DNA of 64,000 nt from Albula goreensis (GCA_022829145.1 CM040742.1:18873131-18937130), one strand, 5' to 3'; positions 12,600 to 26,399 are shown, counted from the stretch's first letter. Translations and numbers: made by a program. The notes: generated from the letters alone by a model not told the origin.

Positions 12600-12780
12600 A
12601 ACATTTGCTATGAGGCTGACAAAAACTACTTGAGGGATAATAGCAGATTTTCCTGCAATCAAAGCTTTGCACATAATTGCTCATTAAAGATGATTTGATT
12701 ATCAGAGAAATTGTGACGAGCAATTATGAATCAGAAAGCGCTGATTTACCATAACATGATTTTAATGAGCTATCATGACA
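12600..12780. promoter_or_regulatory. Candidate conserved non-coding element
   Basis: About 180 bp dense in homeodomain-type motifs: several ATTA or TAAT cores, GATTTGATTATC, and TTTAATGAGC, with interspersed ATAATTGCTCATTA. There is no open frame and no repeat structure. This texture is typical of vertebrate developmental enhancers. The call is inference from motif density only. Confidence 0.3.
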
Positions 12781-13087
12781 CCTCCATGGACATGCTTTGA
12801 GCAGTGGAATTTTTTTTTGTTAGGACGTCAAATGTGTATCATTCTCCTCAAAAATGCTCAGCCCCTCTCTTTCAGGAGTGGAGAAAGCCTGCAGCATACT
12901 CTTACTCATTGCATACTAATCACAACAGCTGTAGTCTCCATTTTGATAAGATTTGTGATCAAAGCAAACACAGTCCTTGCTAGGTCACAGCTCCAAAAAT
13001 GTTGTAGATGCAATAGACGTGGAATGCAAGAGACTGGTGTGTGGCTCAACTCTTCTGCCGTCATAGCACCATGTCATCAGCATTTTT

Positions 13088-13290
13088 ATGTGTGTGCGTG
13101 TGAATGTGTGTGAGTGTATGTGATCTTTGTGTGTGCTTGCATGTGTGTGTATATGTGAGTTCATGTATGTATGGTGTGTGTGTACTGTGTATGCATATGT
13201 GTTTGTTCAAATGGATGTGTGGTTGTGTGTGTCTGTGTTTATTTGAGAGTGTGTATATGGGTGTGCATGGCTATACATGTGTTTTTGTGC
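13088..13290 (+). repeat. Imperfect TG-rich repeat
   Basis: A degenerate (TG)n stretch with many interruptions (TGTGTGCGTG, TGTGTGTATATG, GTGTGTGTACTG). The open frame across it, rich in Cys and Val, is a simple repeat in translation. Confidence 0.85.
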
Positions 13291-13299
13291 ATACGTGAG

Positions 13300-16200
13300 C
13301 CAATGGAGAAGCCTCAATGCTCAGCTGATGAAAAATAAACATTTGTAAACGCTGGTAATTATGTGTTTGACTCATCATGCTGGGGGATGGGGGTTATGGC
13401 ATGGTGCTGGTGTGACTGTACAGACTTCCAGCAGGGACAGTCTGCTGAGAGCCTGTCATGCTTGCACTCAGGCTACACATCACGCAAGATTTGCACCACG
13501 TTGCACCATCTATTCACTTAAACATTCGGCTATTTTAGTTTCATCATCTACATGTGCTTTTCTAACTACAGTATCCATTCCAGATAGACTGTGTTCACTG
13601 CTCACTTTTAAAGGAGTCATGAAGACCAGAAATGATGTACATTTAATGGCATCAAAATAAAATTAAATAGGCATTGCATTTTCCAATGAAATAGGCCATT
13701 TTTGGTATTTAATACATTACTATTGTGTGCTTAATAATAATTATAATTATTATTACAATAATACAATCTGAATAAAAGAAACATTACAATTTACAATGCA
13801 GAGCTAACTTACTTTCCGCTCAAGAGCATGCCTCATGAAAGTCTATCAGTTTGCACCCGGCTTGGTTCTGATTTCAACTTCCCAAGTGCTGACAATAGAA
13901 GTTTATGTTCTTTCCTTGTGGCGTTGTCTGCATCCTTGCAGTGGATTAGGATTGCTTTGAAGTGTTATTATGCCTGTACAGTGAAGTGATTCAAAAGTGC
14001 TGACAATTATTGACTCCTTCGCAACACTGTGTTGATTATAAGAGTTTCATGTGCAATGGTAAATGAAAATGCTCATATTTTAACAACTAAAGTTGTAGAG
14101 GTGTGGATGACTTCCAGTCGATAACTATATATGTAGCAAACAGAAGGACGACTTATATTCAGATGTCACAGAAGGAGTTGTGGTCTAATGCAATGCCAAA
14201 ATCATATTGCTTTCAGTTTGAGGTTTATTAATTTGGCTAATGAAACCCTGGGCCCCCCGTTGTCACTCTGCTGAAGAATGAGACGTAAAAGGTATGTTAA
14301 ACATATTTAAGCTAGGCTGCCGTCCAAGAAAAAGGATCATTTTGATTGGATTAGGGTAGCAGACGTGGCTGCGAAGAACAGGTCTGGCATTCGGGTTCCC
14401 AGTTTCAGGAAACTCATCAGCAAGGATTCTGATCTTCTGCTGCGAGGCCTTAGTGAGAGGGTGGATCTGAGTGATGTGAAAGCAAAAAACGGAGATAGTG
14501 GAATGTTGCATACTGTGCAGTGATTTGGGTGGCACCCACAGAAGCGAGCGTGTACCAATGCCAGCACACACAATTAAAATGACTGGTTAGTCTTGCTACT
14601 CAGAACTGTTTTGCTGATGACAACATATGAAATATTATTGTCGATGTTTCTTTTTATATACGTTAGTGTTGAGCAGAAAGGCTTTGATAATAATTTTCCT
14701 CTCTGGAGCCAGTCTCTCTGAATAGCTATACATTTATCTCTTAAGTTCAGGAAAGTTATTTTTAAAGCCTTTCCGCTTAGACATTGATTCTGTAGAGCTG
14801 AAGATGACTGAAAGCAAATACATGTGACATTACCCTCAGTTTTGGTGTGATTGTTTTTTTGGGGTTTGTGGTTTCGTTATGGTTTCCAGTTTAACATAAA
14901 GCCCCAGAATAATTAAACCACATTCTTTATTGCATTGGCAACAATTTAAAAAAATGTTCATGCTTTATGTTAATTGGGTAACAACAAACGTATTATTAAT
15001 TTTACTAACAGTATGTTCCAAAATCATAAAGGGCAGGGTGCTGCTTTTTCAACTACAGTCCTTGCAGCTTTTTTAGTTGACAGCGAAACTTTGAATGTTT
15101 TGTGTTTTAATACTTGCACATGCTGTAAGAAAGAAAAGCATCGGAATTAAAGAAAAATGTATGAGAAAATGAAATGAAGATCTGATCTTTTAGTGAACGG
15201 TCAAACACAAACATATTCAGAGAATAAAACATTGAATACATTGAAAAATTGAAAAATGAATTCCATTTTGTCTCAGTTTTAGTAACTGCAGCAGTGCAGG
15301 GGGTGAGTCAAATCTGTTGCTAGGATACATGTGGCCCTTTTCTGCGAGAGATAAAAAAAGTTTGCTGAAAAAGAGTAAAGTTTTCCCAACTCAAGGATCA
15401 CTCGGTAAACAAAATCACAAAGAAAACCAGATTGATTATACAAAAGCAAAAGCACATAAACATATAGTTCACAATTAAAATCCTTAAATATATTTAATGT
15501 AGCAATAGTGTAGTGAAGTGGACATAGCTGCTCATCTAGTGTGGTTTTGGAAATGGTTCCACGTATTTGGCAAACACATTCCATTCTTTCCATTCATTCA
15601 GACTCTGAGACATTGAAAACATAGACATTGACACAAAGTCAACCACAAATTGTATATTCAGAATGTAATAAAACAGTCTTTATATCAAAACTAATTACAC
15701 AATGCTTCAGTGCATGACCAAAGCACCAAGATTTTTTATTCTTTAATTACTTTAAAGTAAACCATAGGGACCAAACTGAAAAAATGAACACCTTACTTTG
15801 GAAAAAGCCAAGATGATAAAAGTGACTAACCTACAGTATGCAGGTGATTCCATTCATTCTTGGTGCAGAGTCAATGTGTTTTCATCAACATTGCATTCAA
15901 TACAGAATAAAGACAGTGCCATTCTGAAGAGTATAGAGCACTAATGGAAAAACTTTTAACACTTAAAAACTCAAAACTCCAAAAAAGACAAAAAAACTTT
16001 AAAACCTGTTACTTCAGGTAGATAATATAATAACTGTGAATATTCTTACTATTGATTCCACAGATGACTTATTGGTTTTAGGCTGGGATCATTCCCCAGC
16101 CTCTCTTATTGAAAGGCCATGATTTATAACACAGTCAGTGAGTGTGACACAACTTTCATCACAAACATGTATGCCTCTTCATATTTCATTTGCTCTACCA

Positions 16201-16439
16201 CTTTGCAACCAACCCCTCTTCATGTCTGGGCCCTGTTCCTCATATTCCCATTGCATTTGTTCTCATTCAGGGCCTCTTGCTTATTCCATGCTTGCAAGCA
16301 TGAACAAATGGGGTTTTAATGCTTTTAAATCTATGGATGAGAACAGACTCCTGATTTAGCAGTTTTGCTAAAGGTGGTGTGCCAATACAGCAGACACTCA
16401 TAAAGTGAAGGGCAAGTATTTAAAAGTAGTGAAAATGAA
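13300..16439. other. Unannotated DNA with one candidate conserved segment
   Basis: No supported gene. The sub-stretch 14240-14575 stands out (see its own entry). Short frames at 13361-13660, 15279-15593 and 16119-16359 show no domain. The rest is AT-rich with scattered A/T runs. Confidence 0.5.
14240..14575. promoter_or_regulatory. Candidate conserved non-coding element
   Basis: A complex, CpG-containing stretch of about 330 bp in AT-rich surroundings. Two overlapping minus-strand frames cross it (14263-14571 and 14337-14573), but neither has a recognisable domain and both look incidental. It could equally be an enhancer-like element or a decayed exon. Composition is the only evidence. Confidence 0.25.
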
Positions 16440-16680
16440 AGAGTGGGCAAAAGTTAAAAAGAAATGAGGGAGTTTTTTTTAAATGTGGTTGAAAATAAAT
16501 ATGATTGGTGAATATTATAAAAAGAGATGAGGGAATATTTTACACTGTGGTCAAAAAAATTTTCAAAAAAAGGGTTGGTGAAATTAAAAAAAATGTGGTG
16601 AAAAAAGGGGTCATAAAATTAAAAAAGGGAGGAGGAAAAATTTCTAAAAAATGTGGCGAAATTAAATGATTAACTGTTCT
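16440..16680 (+). repeat. Purine-rich low-complexity stretch
   Basis: An A/G-dominated region with recurring short phrases such as AAATGTGGT, GGTGAAATTAAAAAA and GATGAGGGA at irregular spacing. It looks like slippage-generated cryptic repeats. No exact tandem unit is seen. Confidence 0.65.
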
Positions 16681-19113
16681 GAAATAAAGTTTTCTGTTCT
16701 GCTGGCAAGCATTGATGCAGTGCAACATGGAACTTAAAAAGATTCCTGGCTAACATACTTGCAACTAACATAAGCTGGCCTACTTACTGAAACAAACATT
16801 GTGAAACATTGTGAAAATTCTTACTTCAAATCACTTTTGTTGCAAACTGATTGTTAAGTTCACCACAAATAGTGAATCCTTCTGCAATCAGTTTTTAAAA
16901 TACATGTGGTGAGCTTCAGAATGAAACTGACTGTGATTTATTCCATATTTGCCCTTCAGCCATACATATTGTGTGTGTTGTAGCTGTAGTTAGCTATACA
17001 ACATTGACTATATATGGGACATAATATGATACAGATATTGCTTAAACAATGGACACAACCTAAATTGAAGAAACAATATAATTGTGAATAAAGGGGAGAG
17101 GAACTTGGCTTAACCTTGAGTGTCACATTTAAGCCAAGGTCACGCCTGATACATTTTTACACCTTTCCCCCTCATTTTTTCACTGTTATATGCCATGCAT
17201 GCATATATAAATCGCATTAATCACTACATCAAAGCTGAGGACAAGCTGCCAAAGAGGTTGGACTGCACATCCTCCAACCCATACAAGGTGACTGAGCCCC
17301 CGACTTTCCACGGTACCCTGAAGCAATTTCATATCACTTTCCATTTTGGAAGATAATAGTGGAATGCATTTATAAAGGAGACAAATGAATATAATCCTGA
17401 ATTCTGTCTATTCCCCTTCCTTTGAAAGGTATTTTTCTCTAAGAGTTTGCCTCGTGAAGGGGTTGACAAGAACCCCAGTCCTCTGAGGAGCTTCTCTCTT
17501 CTCTTTTTCTTTATCTGAAAAATCTGGCATGGTAACCATGGAAACACCCTGACGTTAATAACTTAAGGAGCGTGATGTATTTTATATAATGCCAAATTGT
17601 TAAATAAATGACGTGGTGGAATAAAAAAAAAAACACACACAAAAAACAATTTTTGTTTCGGAAAAAAAATATGTTACAAAATATGTTTTTGGAAATTAAC
17701 TTTGGAAGAGTGTTGTGCATGGTGTTCTACTTAAGGTTTGTTTCACACCAGAGGATTTTTAGGATAGAAAATGGGTTAAATATGACTTACATAATTCAGT
17801 AAAAGAACTGATTTTCTTCAGACAGTGCTCAGAGTGTCCTCACTACCTTATTCCTGTCCGAATGGAAAAATAATTTCACATGGATATTTCTATTTAATGA
17901 ACCAGCACAAACATTTTTTCAAAGAATGAACCTAAATTGAGGAGCTAATTAATTTAACTTGCCCTTAGCCATCAGTGGCTTTCTTCCCCAAAAAGTGTCA
18001 TGATTAATTTTGACTTGTTTAACTTTTTCATGTAGCTTGTTACAGGAGCTTATTTCATTATCAACTGTATAATCCTATATATATTTCTTTTTTCTCTTTG
18101 AAAATATGATATATTAATTGAATTTGTTTATCACAAGGGAATAAAAAAGCACCTATAGCTGATTATCAGAATAGGCACTAGACAGTAAAACACACTGTGT
18201 AAATTAAACTCCAGTTCTATTTAAATGGGATAAAATGACCCAAATCACTAATGAATTTGCTCCAATCAATGGTGATTAAAACACAACATGTTTTCCTGTG
18301 TATATCAATCACTTTGCTTTATTTCAAACATCACAAATCATAAAGACTGTAGGATATCTCATGCTATAGAATTTATAGTGTCTTGGTGCATAAGGGAGAT
18401 TTTAGTCTTTTCCAGAGTCACATGACCATTCCATGTTGGTTTAAGAAGCTTTATGACAAACAAAACTTTCAGAGAGACTGACAGAGTTCATTGTTTCTTC
18501 AGTCCAAACACATCAGTGTCAAAATAATTACCAGAATGATCTGAAAATGTTGTCATCTGTACATATGTGCACAGGCACTGACAATATTTTTTTCATTCCC
18601 ATGAAAAAAAGACTGTTCTCAATGGCTGCATCATAATTTGTGTTCATTCCCATGAAAGTTTTGATGTGTGATCTTCAGCCTGTGTTGAGTGTGATATTAA
18701 CACTCAACTGGTGTTATGGCATTCAAAGCCCCACTTTAACTCTTTTATCATAAGTAATGAAAAATTAATGCCCTCAATACATTAGTAGTCATGATAAGCT
18801 AATCAATATGCAAGTTCTCCTACATATACATAATTAAGATGGTATTATGCATTATTAATTAGTTTTTAAAGGATGTTTTTGAAATTCAGAGGATAATTAT
18901 TCTGGCTGAAAACAAAGCCAAATATGTTTTTGTTGTACTATTGACTTCAGAATAAAGAAATAAAATTTGGTGGCTATGAAATTAATTCACAACCACTTGA
19001 GTTACAGTGATGACACACATTTGCCCTATTGCATGTGTTACATCATCTAAATAAGGGGCAATGTCCTACAGATTTATGATTTATCCCTAAAAGACACAAA
19101 TAGATTTTCCCTT
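16681..19113. other. Unannotated non-coding DNA
   Basis: No supported gene. A protein-like short stretch at 17211-17288 is discussed under findings. A hairpin with 9-bp arms and a 7-nt loop lies at 18684-18708 (arm GTTGAGTGT). The rest is AT-rich with poly-A runs near 17622-17680. Confidence 0.5.
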
Positions 19114-19810
19114 GGGGGTGTTCTATGAAGCAAGTTGAGCTTGCTTCAAGGTATTCAAAGTTTTCTGGCATCACTAAACCAAACATTTATGATCAAGCTT
19201 AATTAATGTCATGACAGCAGTTAAGAACAAGTTATGTCAATTCAGGTTCTCTCAATCTACCTGGGAGTACATTCAAATAAAAGAGGTTGGTCCAACATAC
19301 TGATAAGTGAAACAATAGAGAGGAGAGCAGTGCAATATTTCAGCTTAACAGCAATCCCTTATTATACAGGGCTATGAGAAACATACAGAAACACAAAAAG
19401 CAATATGTTCACTTTTGCCAAGATGCATGAAAAAGCATGGAACATGTGTGTGTATTCTGGTTTGTCTTAAGTTAGCTAAATTATTTTCTAATTTGATATA
19501 ATGAAAGTAAATGTAATGAATAACTTTGCGGGTTTCCATGAAACTGAACTGAATTACATTAAATTTTGTCAAGTGCAGGAAACTCAGGTACAGTCTTATG
19601 GGTTTAATGCACAATTCACCTCTGCCATTAGGTGGAATCCTACCAATGCAAAGTGTTCTTGGCTGTAGCCTCAACATCACCTGCCATGGAGCTGGTTAGG
19701 CGAGGAGCGTATGTTACCATAGCAACATACCCAGTTAAACATGAGCCACTCTCATGACCTGAGTAACCCTAAGCGAAACACAAAGTCAGCTTGCTTCATA
19801 GTATCCCCCC
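19114..19810. mobile_element. Inverted-repeat DNA transposon relic (non-autonomous)
   Basis: About 700 bp bounded by imperfect terminal inverted repeats. The left end reads GGGGGTGTTCTATGAAGCAA; the reverse complement of the right end reads GGGGGGATACTATGAAGCAA, and similarity continues for several further bases. The left arm contains a small palindrome around GAAGCAAG...CTTGCTTC. Ends of the form GGGTGTTCTATGAAGCA are, from general knowledge, common on fish miniature DNA transposons. No clear target duplication is visible and no transposase frame is seen; the 102-aa minus-strand frame at 19372-19680 has no recognisable domain. Superfamily is not assigned. Confidence 0.55.
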
Positions 19811-21147
19811 AGCAGCTCATAAAAATTCCAACTAGTGCAGTTTTGCTAACAATTAAATTACTGGTGTTAAAGTTGTTTCTTTTGTGTAGAAACCAGTGTA
19901 GCTTTTACAGTACACTTCAGGCTACATTCAGAGCTGAGATACATACTACTTTAAGTGAATTATATGAATAATGACAGACTTTCAAAAGCCCATTTTTTGC
20001 AGAAAATGTGCTTAAGTGAGTAACTAGGTTCAAGATTCAGCCCTTAGCTGCTCTAAAATTCATCTGAGACTCTTGTGAGCTACTGTAGTTTTATGTGGCA
20101 CTTAAGTTGTTGAGGTTTTGAGAACTCCTCAAATATGCAGCTCATGGGGTTTTTACACTATCATTTGTGGTCCAAGAATAACAAAGCAGGGAGTTCAGTG
20201 AATGTATGTTTTAGTTACAGTTCTACAAGTTCAGAAAAAAAAAGTACTCAATGACTCAGCATTCTATGTTTGTGATAAAAAAGTACACTTGTTTGTACAT
20301 ATTATGGTAGATCCTTTATAAATGACAACATAGTCATTTAACTGTATCCAAGCCACTGAATCTTATACATATAAAATATGCTGTTATTGTACAAAATAAT
20401 ATTTTTTCTTAACATAATAGTGTCGTCTGGCTTCCATTCAAAGGCCTTCATTATACTATATATTATATATCATACACTTCAGAGCAGTTGGCTTTTACCC
20501 CAAAGTTGCCTGAGGTAGACATTTCTCTGACATTCTTCAGACATTGACACACAGCTCCCTGTTTTCTTGTTGGTGGCTGACAAGCTCAACGGTGCCTCAT
20601 AAAACCTGTTCGATGCTTCTATTTATGACTTGAAATAGAGTTGATCGGAAAGGGTGCAGAAAGTAGCTCTCTGTCTCTGGCAGTTGCTGAATTTGGCCTG
20701 TTTGAGAGGCAGTATTTCGCCCCCACCCCACCAGCCACACTCATCTCAGCTCTGCAGCTCTGACGACGACATCAGAAGTCTTTCTTTTTCTCCACATCTC
20801 AATGCCAGTGAACATTTTTATATTAATAACATGCACCCACACACAAAGTACTTTGCATGAGTTTTCTTTATTATTCATAGGTGTTAGATTGAATGTTAAT
20901 TATTTGTTTTATTCAAGGAAGTAAACACTTCCGATTCCACGCAGCCCTCAAATTAAAAATGTAAAATGCATCATGGCTACATAACATGGTTTAATCTGGA
21001 GCTGCTCTTAAAATAGGATTATATTACTTCATACCCAGTAATTATCCCCTCTCTTGATTAAAGTTCGGTTTCACTGATTGCTTATTTCAGTACTTCATTT
21101 GCCAAAAATTAGCTTAAATAAAGAAGTGTAGATGGGGATTTAGTAAT

Positions 21148-21150
<3 letters not shown>
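19811..21150. other. Unannotated non-coding DNA
   Basis: No gene supported. The piece at about 20870-21000 is a little more complex and motif-rich (ATTATTCATAGG, TTAATTATTTG) and may be regulatory. The rest is AT-rich. Confidence 0.5.
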
Positions 21151-21195
<45 letters not shown>

Positions 21196-21196
21196 C
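21151..21196 (+). repeat. (CT)n microsatellite
   Basis: A CT dinucleotide tract of about 46 bp with one G interruption near its right end. Confidence 0.97.
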
Positions 21197-23179
21197 ATGC
21201 CTTGCTCTCATTGTATACAGGAAGTATACATGTCAAAATTTAAAAGGTAATTAAATGAAAATAGGTATCTAATTGTGTGAATTTTCAGCTGTGCAGTGAC
21301 TTATTGAAATTAGTAGAGTGAAAATAAAATGGAATCCTGAAAGCAATTTGATACAAATTACGGCATTGTATCAATTTAATGTTAGTTTGTTATGTAGTAT
21401 CTTTTTTATCCTGAATAAAAAACTTGTAAGTTACAATATACATATATACATACATATATCCTGCAATTACATTGTGGAACAAGAGCCACTCCTGTTTCAT
21501 GCTTTCAGAATAATGTAGTGGTTCTAGACAATCTAGTTAAAATACTATATAGTTAAAACACAGGTCACTCTTTTTTCTGTATTGAGTTACTCTAAGTTAC
21601 TCTGTAATAACCTGTTGTTACTAATGTAGTTATGATGTAATTACTTGGGTATACGTGAAACAAGGTTTTACTGAATTTTTAGTATGTCTGCAGAGCGTCT
21701 TTTGCTCGCCTCCACTGCAGAGGAAGAGTTTGGATGAAATATTCATGCGGAGTAGAAAAAAAACACATGACACAGCATCCCTTTCTTCTTGCTTTTTGGG
21801 TGATGGGGTGGGGGTTAAGATCAGTGATTCTCCAGCCCACATGCCGTGCTGAAAAATAAGAGAGAGGGGAGGTGGCTGATCTTCAGTAAGACTCCAGTGA
21901 TGGGGAGAGAGGCTTGGCTCACTGTGTGGTGCCTTAAATTCCAAAAACGGCTTGTAGCCTCCACATAGGAGGTCCAGCCATTGGAAAATCAGTGGTAACG
22001 CTTGGAAATACAGTCAGGACTCAGCTGCATACATTTGATCCTTGCCTTAGAGAGTGTTGCCTCATGTTTGAATTGAGGAGACAGCTGGCAGTGCAGTTAT
22101 ATCAACCCAGTAACAATGCACCAGATTATCAGGTAATTCACTGAATATCACTGATTGAACACATGTAGGCACTCTATTACAATCAACTGCTTTGACAATG
22201 AGCCACGTCCAGTCTTTTACAGGCTTCTGAAATGTAAAGAAAAGATATGTAGCCTTCCGACAACATCAACAGAAACTATCAGCCGCAATGGGCAGAGAAA
22301 AGATTGCAATCTACTGAAATTATTGTAGTGAATGAATATAAGAAAACATAATTTCTTTGTCAATACAATCCCTTGAACATCATGATGAACGTTTGCAGTT
22401 GGCAGAACACTACTTCTACCACTGTGTGACTGGTTATCATGCATGATAACTCAAAAACAAGACACATTTGCATTTTAAATTCAAATCATTGAATGAGATG
22501 GGATATTTGGACTCAGGTGGAGAATGTCAGGTGATCTGTGCGATGGTGGCTAAATTTGGATTTCGCTAGTTTGAGATCAAGCATCCTTCATAATTGAGTT
22601 AGAGCTCACAACACTTAATAGGAACATCTCTACACTGTAATTTCACCTGACGGCTACTTCTCCCCTCCTCTGGTCTTTTTGCTGAGCACAAGGCAAATGC
22701 CGCATGCACCAGAGAATCAAAAGTGCACCTGCATGCAGTTCCCACCTGTATTTATTATTGTTGCACTAACTCAGATTGGCTTTTGCCAACTGCTGTTGAG
22801 ACCATGAAAATCAGGCCCTGAGGAATCTGGAATTTTCTCCTACACAGATACTAATGTGACAGGCATAAAATTGAAGGAATCTAAAAGGAGTTTTATCAAC
22901 CAGAGCAGTGGATACAATACTGTCCCTGCAAGCCTCACTTAAAGTGCGACAACAGATGTTTCTCTCTCTCATAATTTCATTTGTATTTCATTCCTTCTGC
23001 ATTTTCAAAACTTACAAAATGCAATGTTACCATTAGCAGGCAATGAATTTATTAATAAACGAGTAGCAATAAATGAATTCACCTCCAACCCCCCTCTCCC
23101 CACCCCCAAACCTCTTTCTCCTCAAATACTGCACCTCAAGCTATGATTTCTCAGTCATTTGTAGTCAGGTATGTACTTC
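21197..23179. other. Unannotated non-coding DNA
   Basis: No supported gene. Frames at 21630-21944, 21655-21852 and 22217-22444 have no domain. A C-rich patch lies at 23088-23112. Confidence 0.5.
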
Positions 23180-23410
23180 ACTGCTGAACAGTACTGAATA
23201 TTTATATGCTCCATAGGGAATGCATAAAGCTTAATCGGGGAAATATATGTGAAATTATACAGCATATTGTATGTTTTTAGTTTAAAAAAGAGAAGAGAAA
23301 TACCTGATATATACTGAATAACTGAACAGTACAGAGTATTTATATGCTCCATAGGGAATGCATACAGCTCAGCTGGGAAATGGATGTGAAATGATACAAT
23401 ATTATATGCA
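23180..23410 (+). repeat. Diverged local duplication, 138-bp offset
   Basis: Two related copies about 90 bp long share TTTATATGCTCCATAGGGAA followed by TGCATA(A/C)AGCT and a GGGGAAAT/GGGAAATG stretch. They start near 23180 and 23318, offset by 138 bp. The left copy continues into TGTGAAATTATACA and the right into TGTGAAATGATACA. This is a single old tandem duplication. The overlapping minus-strand frame (23155-23463) repeats the phrase YAFPMEHIN twice because of it and is not evidence of a gene. Confidence 0.8.
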
Positions 23411-24683
23411 CTGGGAAAAGAGAAATACCTTATTCCAGTTTTTATTCCATCTCTACAATTCATTTTGTATTGAAAATGGAATTGTGAAAGAGAAAATAAG
23501 GGGAATACTAATACACATGTACACCCTTTTCAGGATCAAGATATGGAAAAAAAACACAAAGGCTTCTGTGCCCCATTGTTCCACCTGTAATAGTATTTTG
23601 ATATACATTTTAATTCCAATGATGGGTTTAAGTTTGGGATATTAATGAAACAATTACATCTCTTGCAACTTTAACTCATTTGCCTTAGAAGTTAAGATGA
23701 CTCATCCTGTCTTTCAACATTTGTTGGATTATTACATTACTTGATGTCTGAGGGTCACACAGATCAAAAACTTTCCCAAGGAAATTTGGCACATAGGTCT
23801 TCTCATACACCATCTGTTAAATCAAAAAATAAATTTCTGTCTTCTGAACACACACAATAGGCAATATTATTATTAAGCTTCATATTTTGCTTTTTATTTC
23901 TTAGGCTCAATGTGTATTAAAAATAACCATATGCTATTGTTCACAATTAAAAACAAGGTATTGGTAAATCCTACTTGGTTTAAAAAACTTTCTCATTTAT
24001 TCAATGGCTTGGTTAAATATTTTATTCTGATCGGCCAAGGTGATGTTAATTGACCTGGAAGTGCTTCCATTGAAAAGGCTATTTTCACAGTTCCAAATGC
24101 CCAGGAATATTCAACATTCTATTTCAGTTAACCATTGGATTTATTTACTAATTACCAACAACCAGATATGCTACAGCTTTTATTTGCATTCTATTTGAGT
24201 GTTCTGTTGTACGTAGCTGTGATATTTTTTATTTATTCTATTTTATTAGTTTATTTGACAGGGACAGCGCATATTGATGAAAACTGCCCATAGTAAATAT
24301 ACCAGAAAACATGGCCAAAATGGCAAAGTAAAAAGAGTGCTGGATTTTCAGCATTTTTGTAGAAATTTCCAAGTGATAGAGTCACTGGCAGACAAGGTAA
24401 AACTCAGATTTAATTCAAACTGATCAGCAGGGGAACAGGAACACAGAGATGTTATTCAGAGAATCCATGGTGCGAGAACCTTTCACAAAGCACAAAATGT
24501 CCTGAGGGTGTGCTGTAACTTGGGTCACATCTTAGCTCCTGTATCAGACCAGCAGCCAGTGATAGTTGTCCATCAGGAACATTTATATGTTAGGAGTCCA
24601 CTATTACATAACAACATCATATTATATTAAGAATAATATCTAAGGCTGTAGATATTTTATGATCAAAAAGAATCATTTTAAAC
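23411..24683. other. Unannotated non-coding DNA
   Basis: AT-rich sequence with no supported gene, RNA or repeat. Confidence 0.55.
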
Positions 24684-24959
<276 letters not shown>

Positions 24960-24969
24960 ACACGTGCTT

Positions 24970-25001
24970 GTTGTAATATATATTATATATTATATTACAA
25001 C
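24970..25001. repeat. AT-rich palindrome next to the GA tract
   Basis: Perfect 11-bp arms, GTTGTAATATA (24970-24980) and TATATTACAAC (24991-25001), separated by a 10-nt AT spacer. It lies about 15 bp from the end of the GA tract and could extrude as a cruciform. Confidence 0.85.
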
Positions 25002-26399
25002 CTAAGTTCCTTCCTATTTTAGGAGAAACTTCCAGCCATGTCCTTTTGAGTGTGGTCTTCTCACACACCATTATGTCCTTGAAAAAATTTTGACTGATGG
25101 TCAATTTTGCTTGAATTACAAATGCCCTCAAACAGACTAAATTGAATCTTCAGAATAGTCTTGCTAGTATTTTATCAATTTTCAGGGGATAATCAGAGCT
25201 ATGCATATGAAGTGGATGTAAGATACACCTCAGCTACCCACTGCAACAACGATGTCAGATACAGCCTCATCCAGAGAGTCCCCACAATGTTTTCCTATCA
25301 TCTTATTTACTCACTGTCTGTTAAAATGGATGTTAAGGTGTTAATTAAAGACTGGTTGAGGCCATATATGAAAAATACATTAATCATGCATCTTTAATTA
25401 AACCTTTTAAACCTCACTGGATCCTCAGAGTGTTTATACTTGTGCTTTTCATGAATGAAGCATTCTTTTGTATGGTCATAAATGACTTTGTAAGGTGAAT
25501 CACATGAAAGTATTATATCGTTATTGACTGATTAAAATAAAACAATTTTTAGCTCAAAAAGCCAAAACCCTGCATTCAAATGTAGTTGACTTGATAATCA
25601 ATAATCATTTTTATACTTATAAAAAGCAATGATCAGATAATAGTCCAAATCACTTTCAGATATAAAATTTTAACATATCTTCTGAATTTGGAGACAGTGG
25701 ATTGAAACTCCTTTTTTGTAAACTTCCAGATAGAGCTATTGAAAAGTTAATGCTTGTCAAGAACAAATCAATGACAAGTTTACAGGAAAGCTAGAGTATA
25801 GCAAGAAATACTATGGCCTCCCTTTTTATAATTTTGTCCTAAGCTATTTAAATTTTCGCAGTTTCATAAAACAAATGGCCTTTCTGTGTGAAAGCCAAGG
25901 AATATTTTCAAAAAAACTCCCTCCAGCACAACTTAAGCTACCTATTAAGCAGGCAATAAGAGCATTATGTGTTAAAGGAAGCTGTGTATAAAATAGCTTT
26001 TTTAAGCTTTAAACTTTTGGTTTTAAAATGTTGTGTGAAAGTTACACAAAATTACAGCCATCTACCATGTGGTGTTTTAAGTGCTGGGTAGGGTGGGGAG
26101 TGAAAAACGAGGAGAGGAACATTATGCAAATTAAGTTTAGGTTTTATGGATAATTATTTAATTTGAGAAGTATATACCCAAGTGGCATAAGAGAAATAGT
26201 TTGGTGCACAGAACTTCTGCTATGTTGAGATTTCAATGAACATTTAAATTGTTTTAGTGCATGTGCAAACATTCAGTTCAACACTTTCTAAGTGTTTTAT
26301 TTTTACTAATTCTTAATTAGCTTTATTACAGACAAGAAAAATCAAGCGTAAAATTCAGATATAGGGGTAGCATAAATCAAAAACACTTAGTTTTCTTAC
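25002..26399. other. Unannotated non-coding DNA
   Basis: No gene supported. The 78-aa frame at 25161-25397 shows no domain. The rest is AT-rich. Confidence 0.5.

Noticed and set aside
12775..13113. 112-residue plus-strand gene
   Set aside because: Begins inside a likely regulatory stretch and runs into a TG repeat; no domain.
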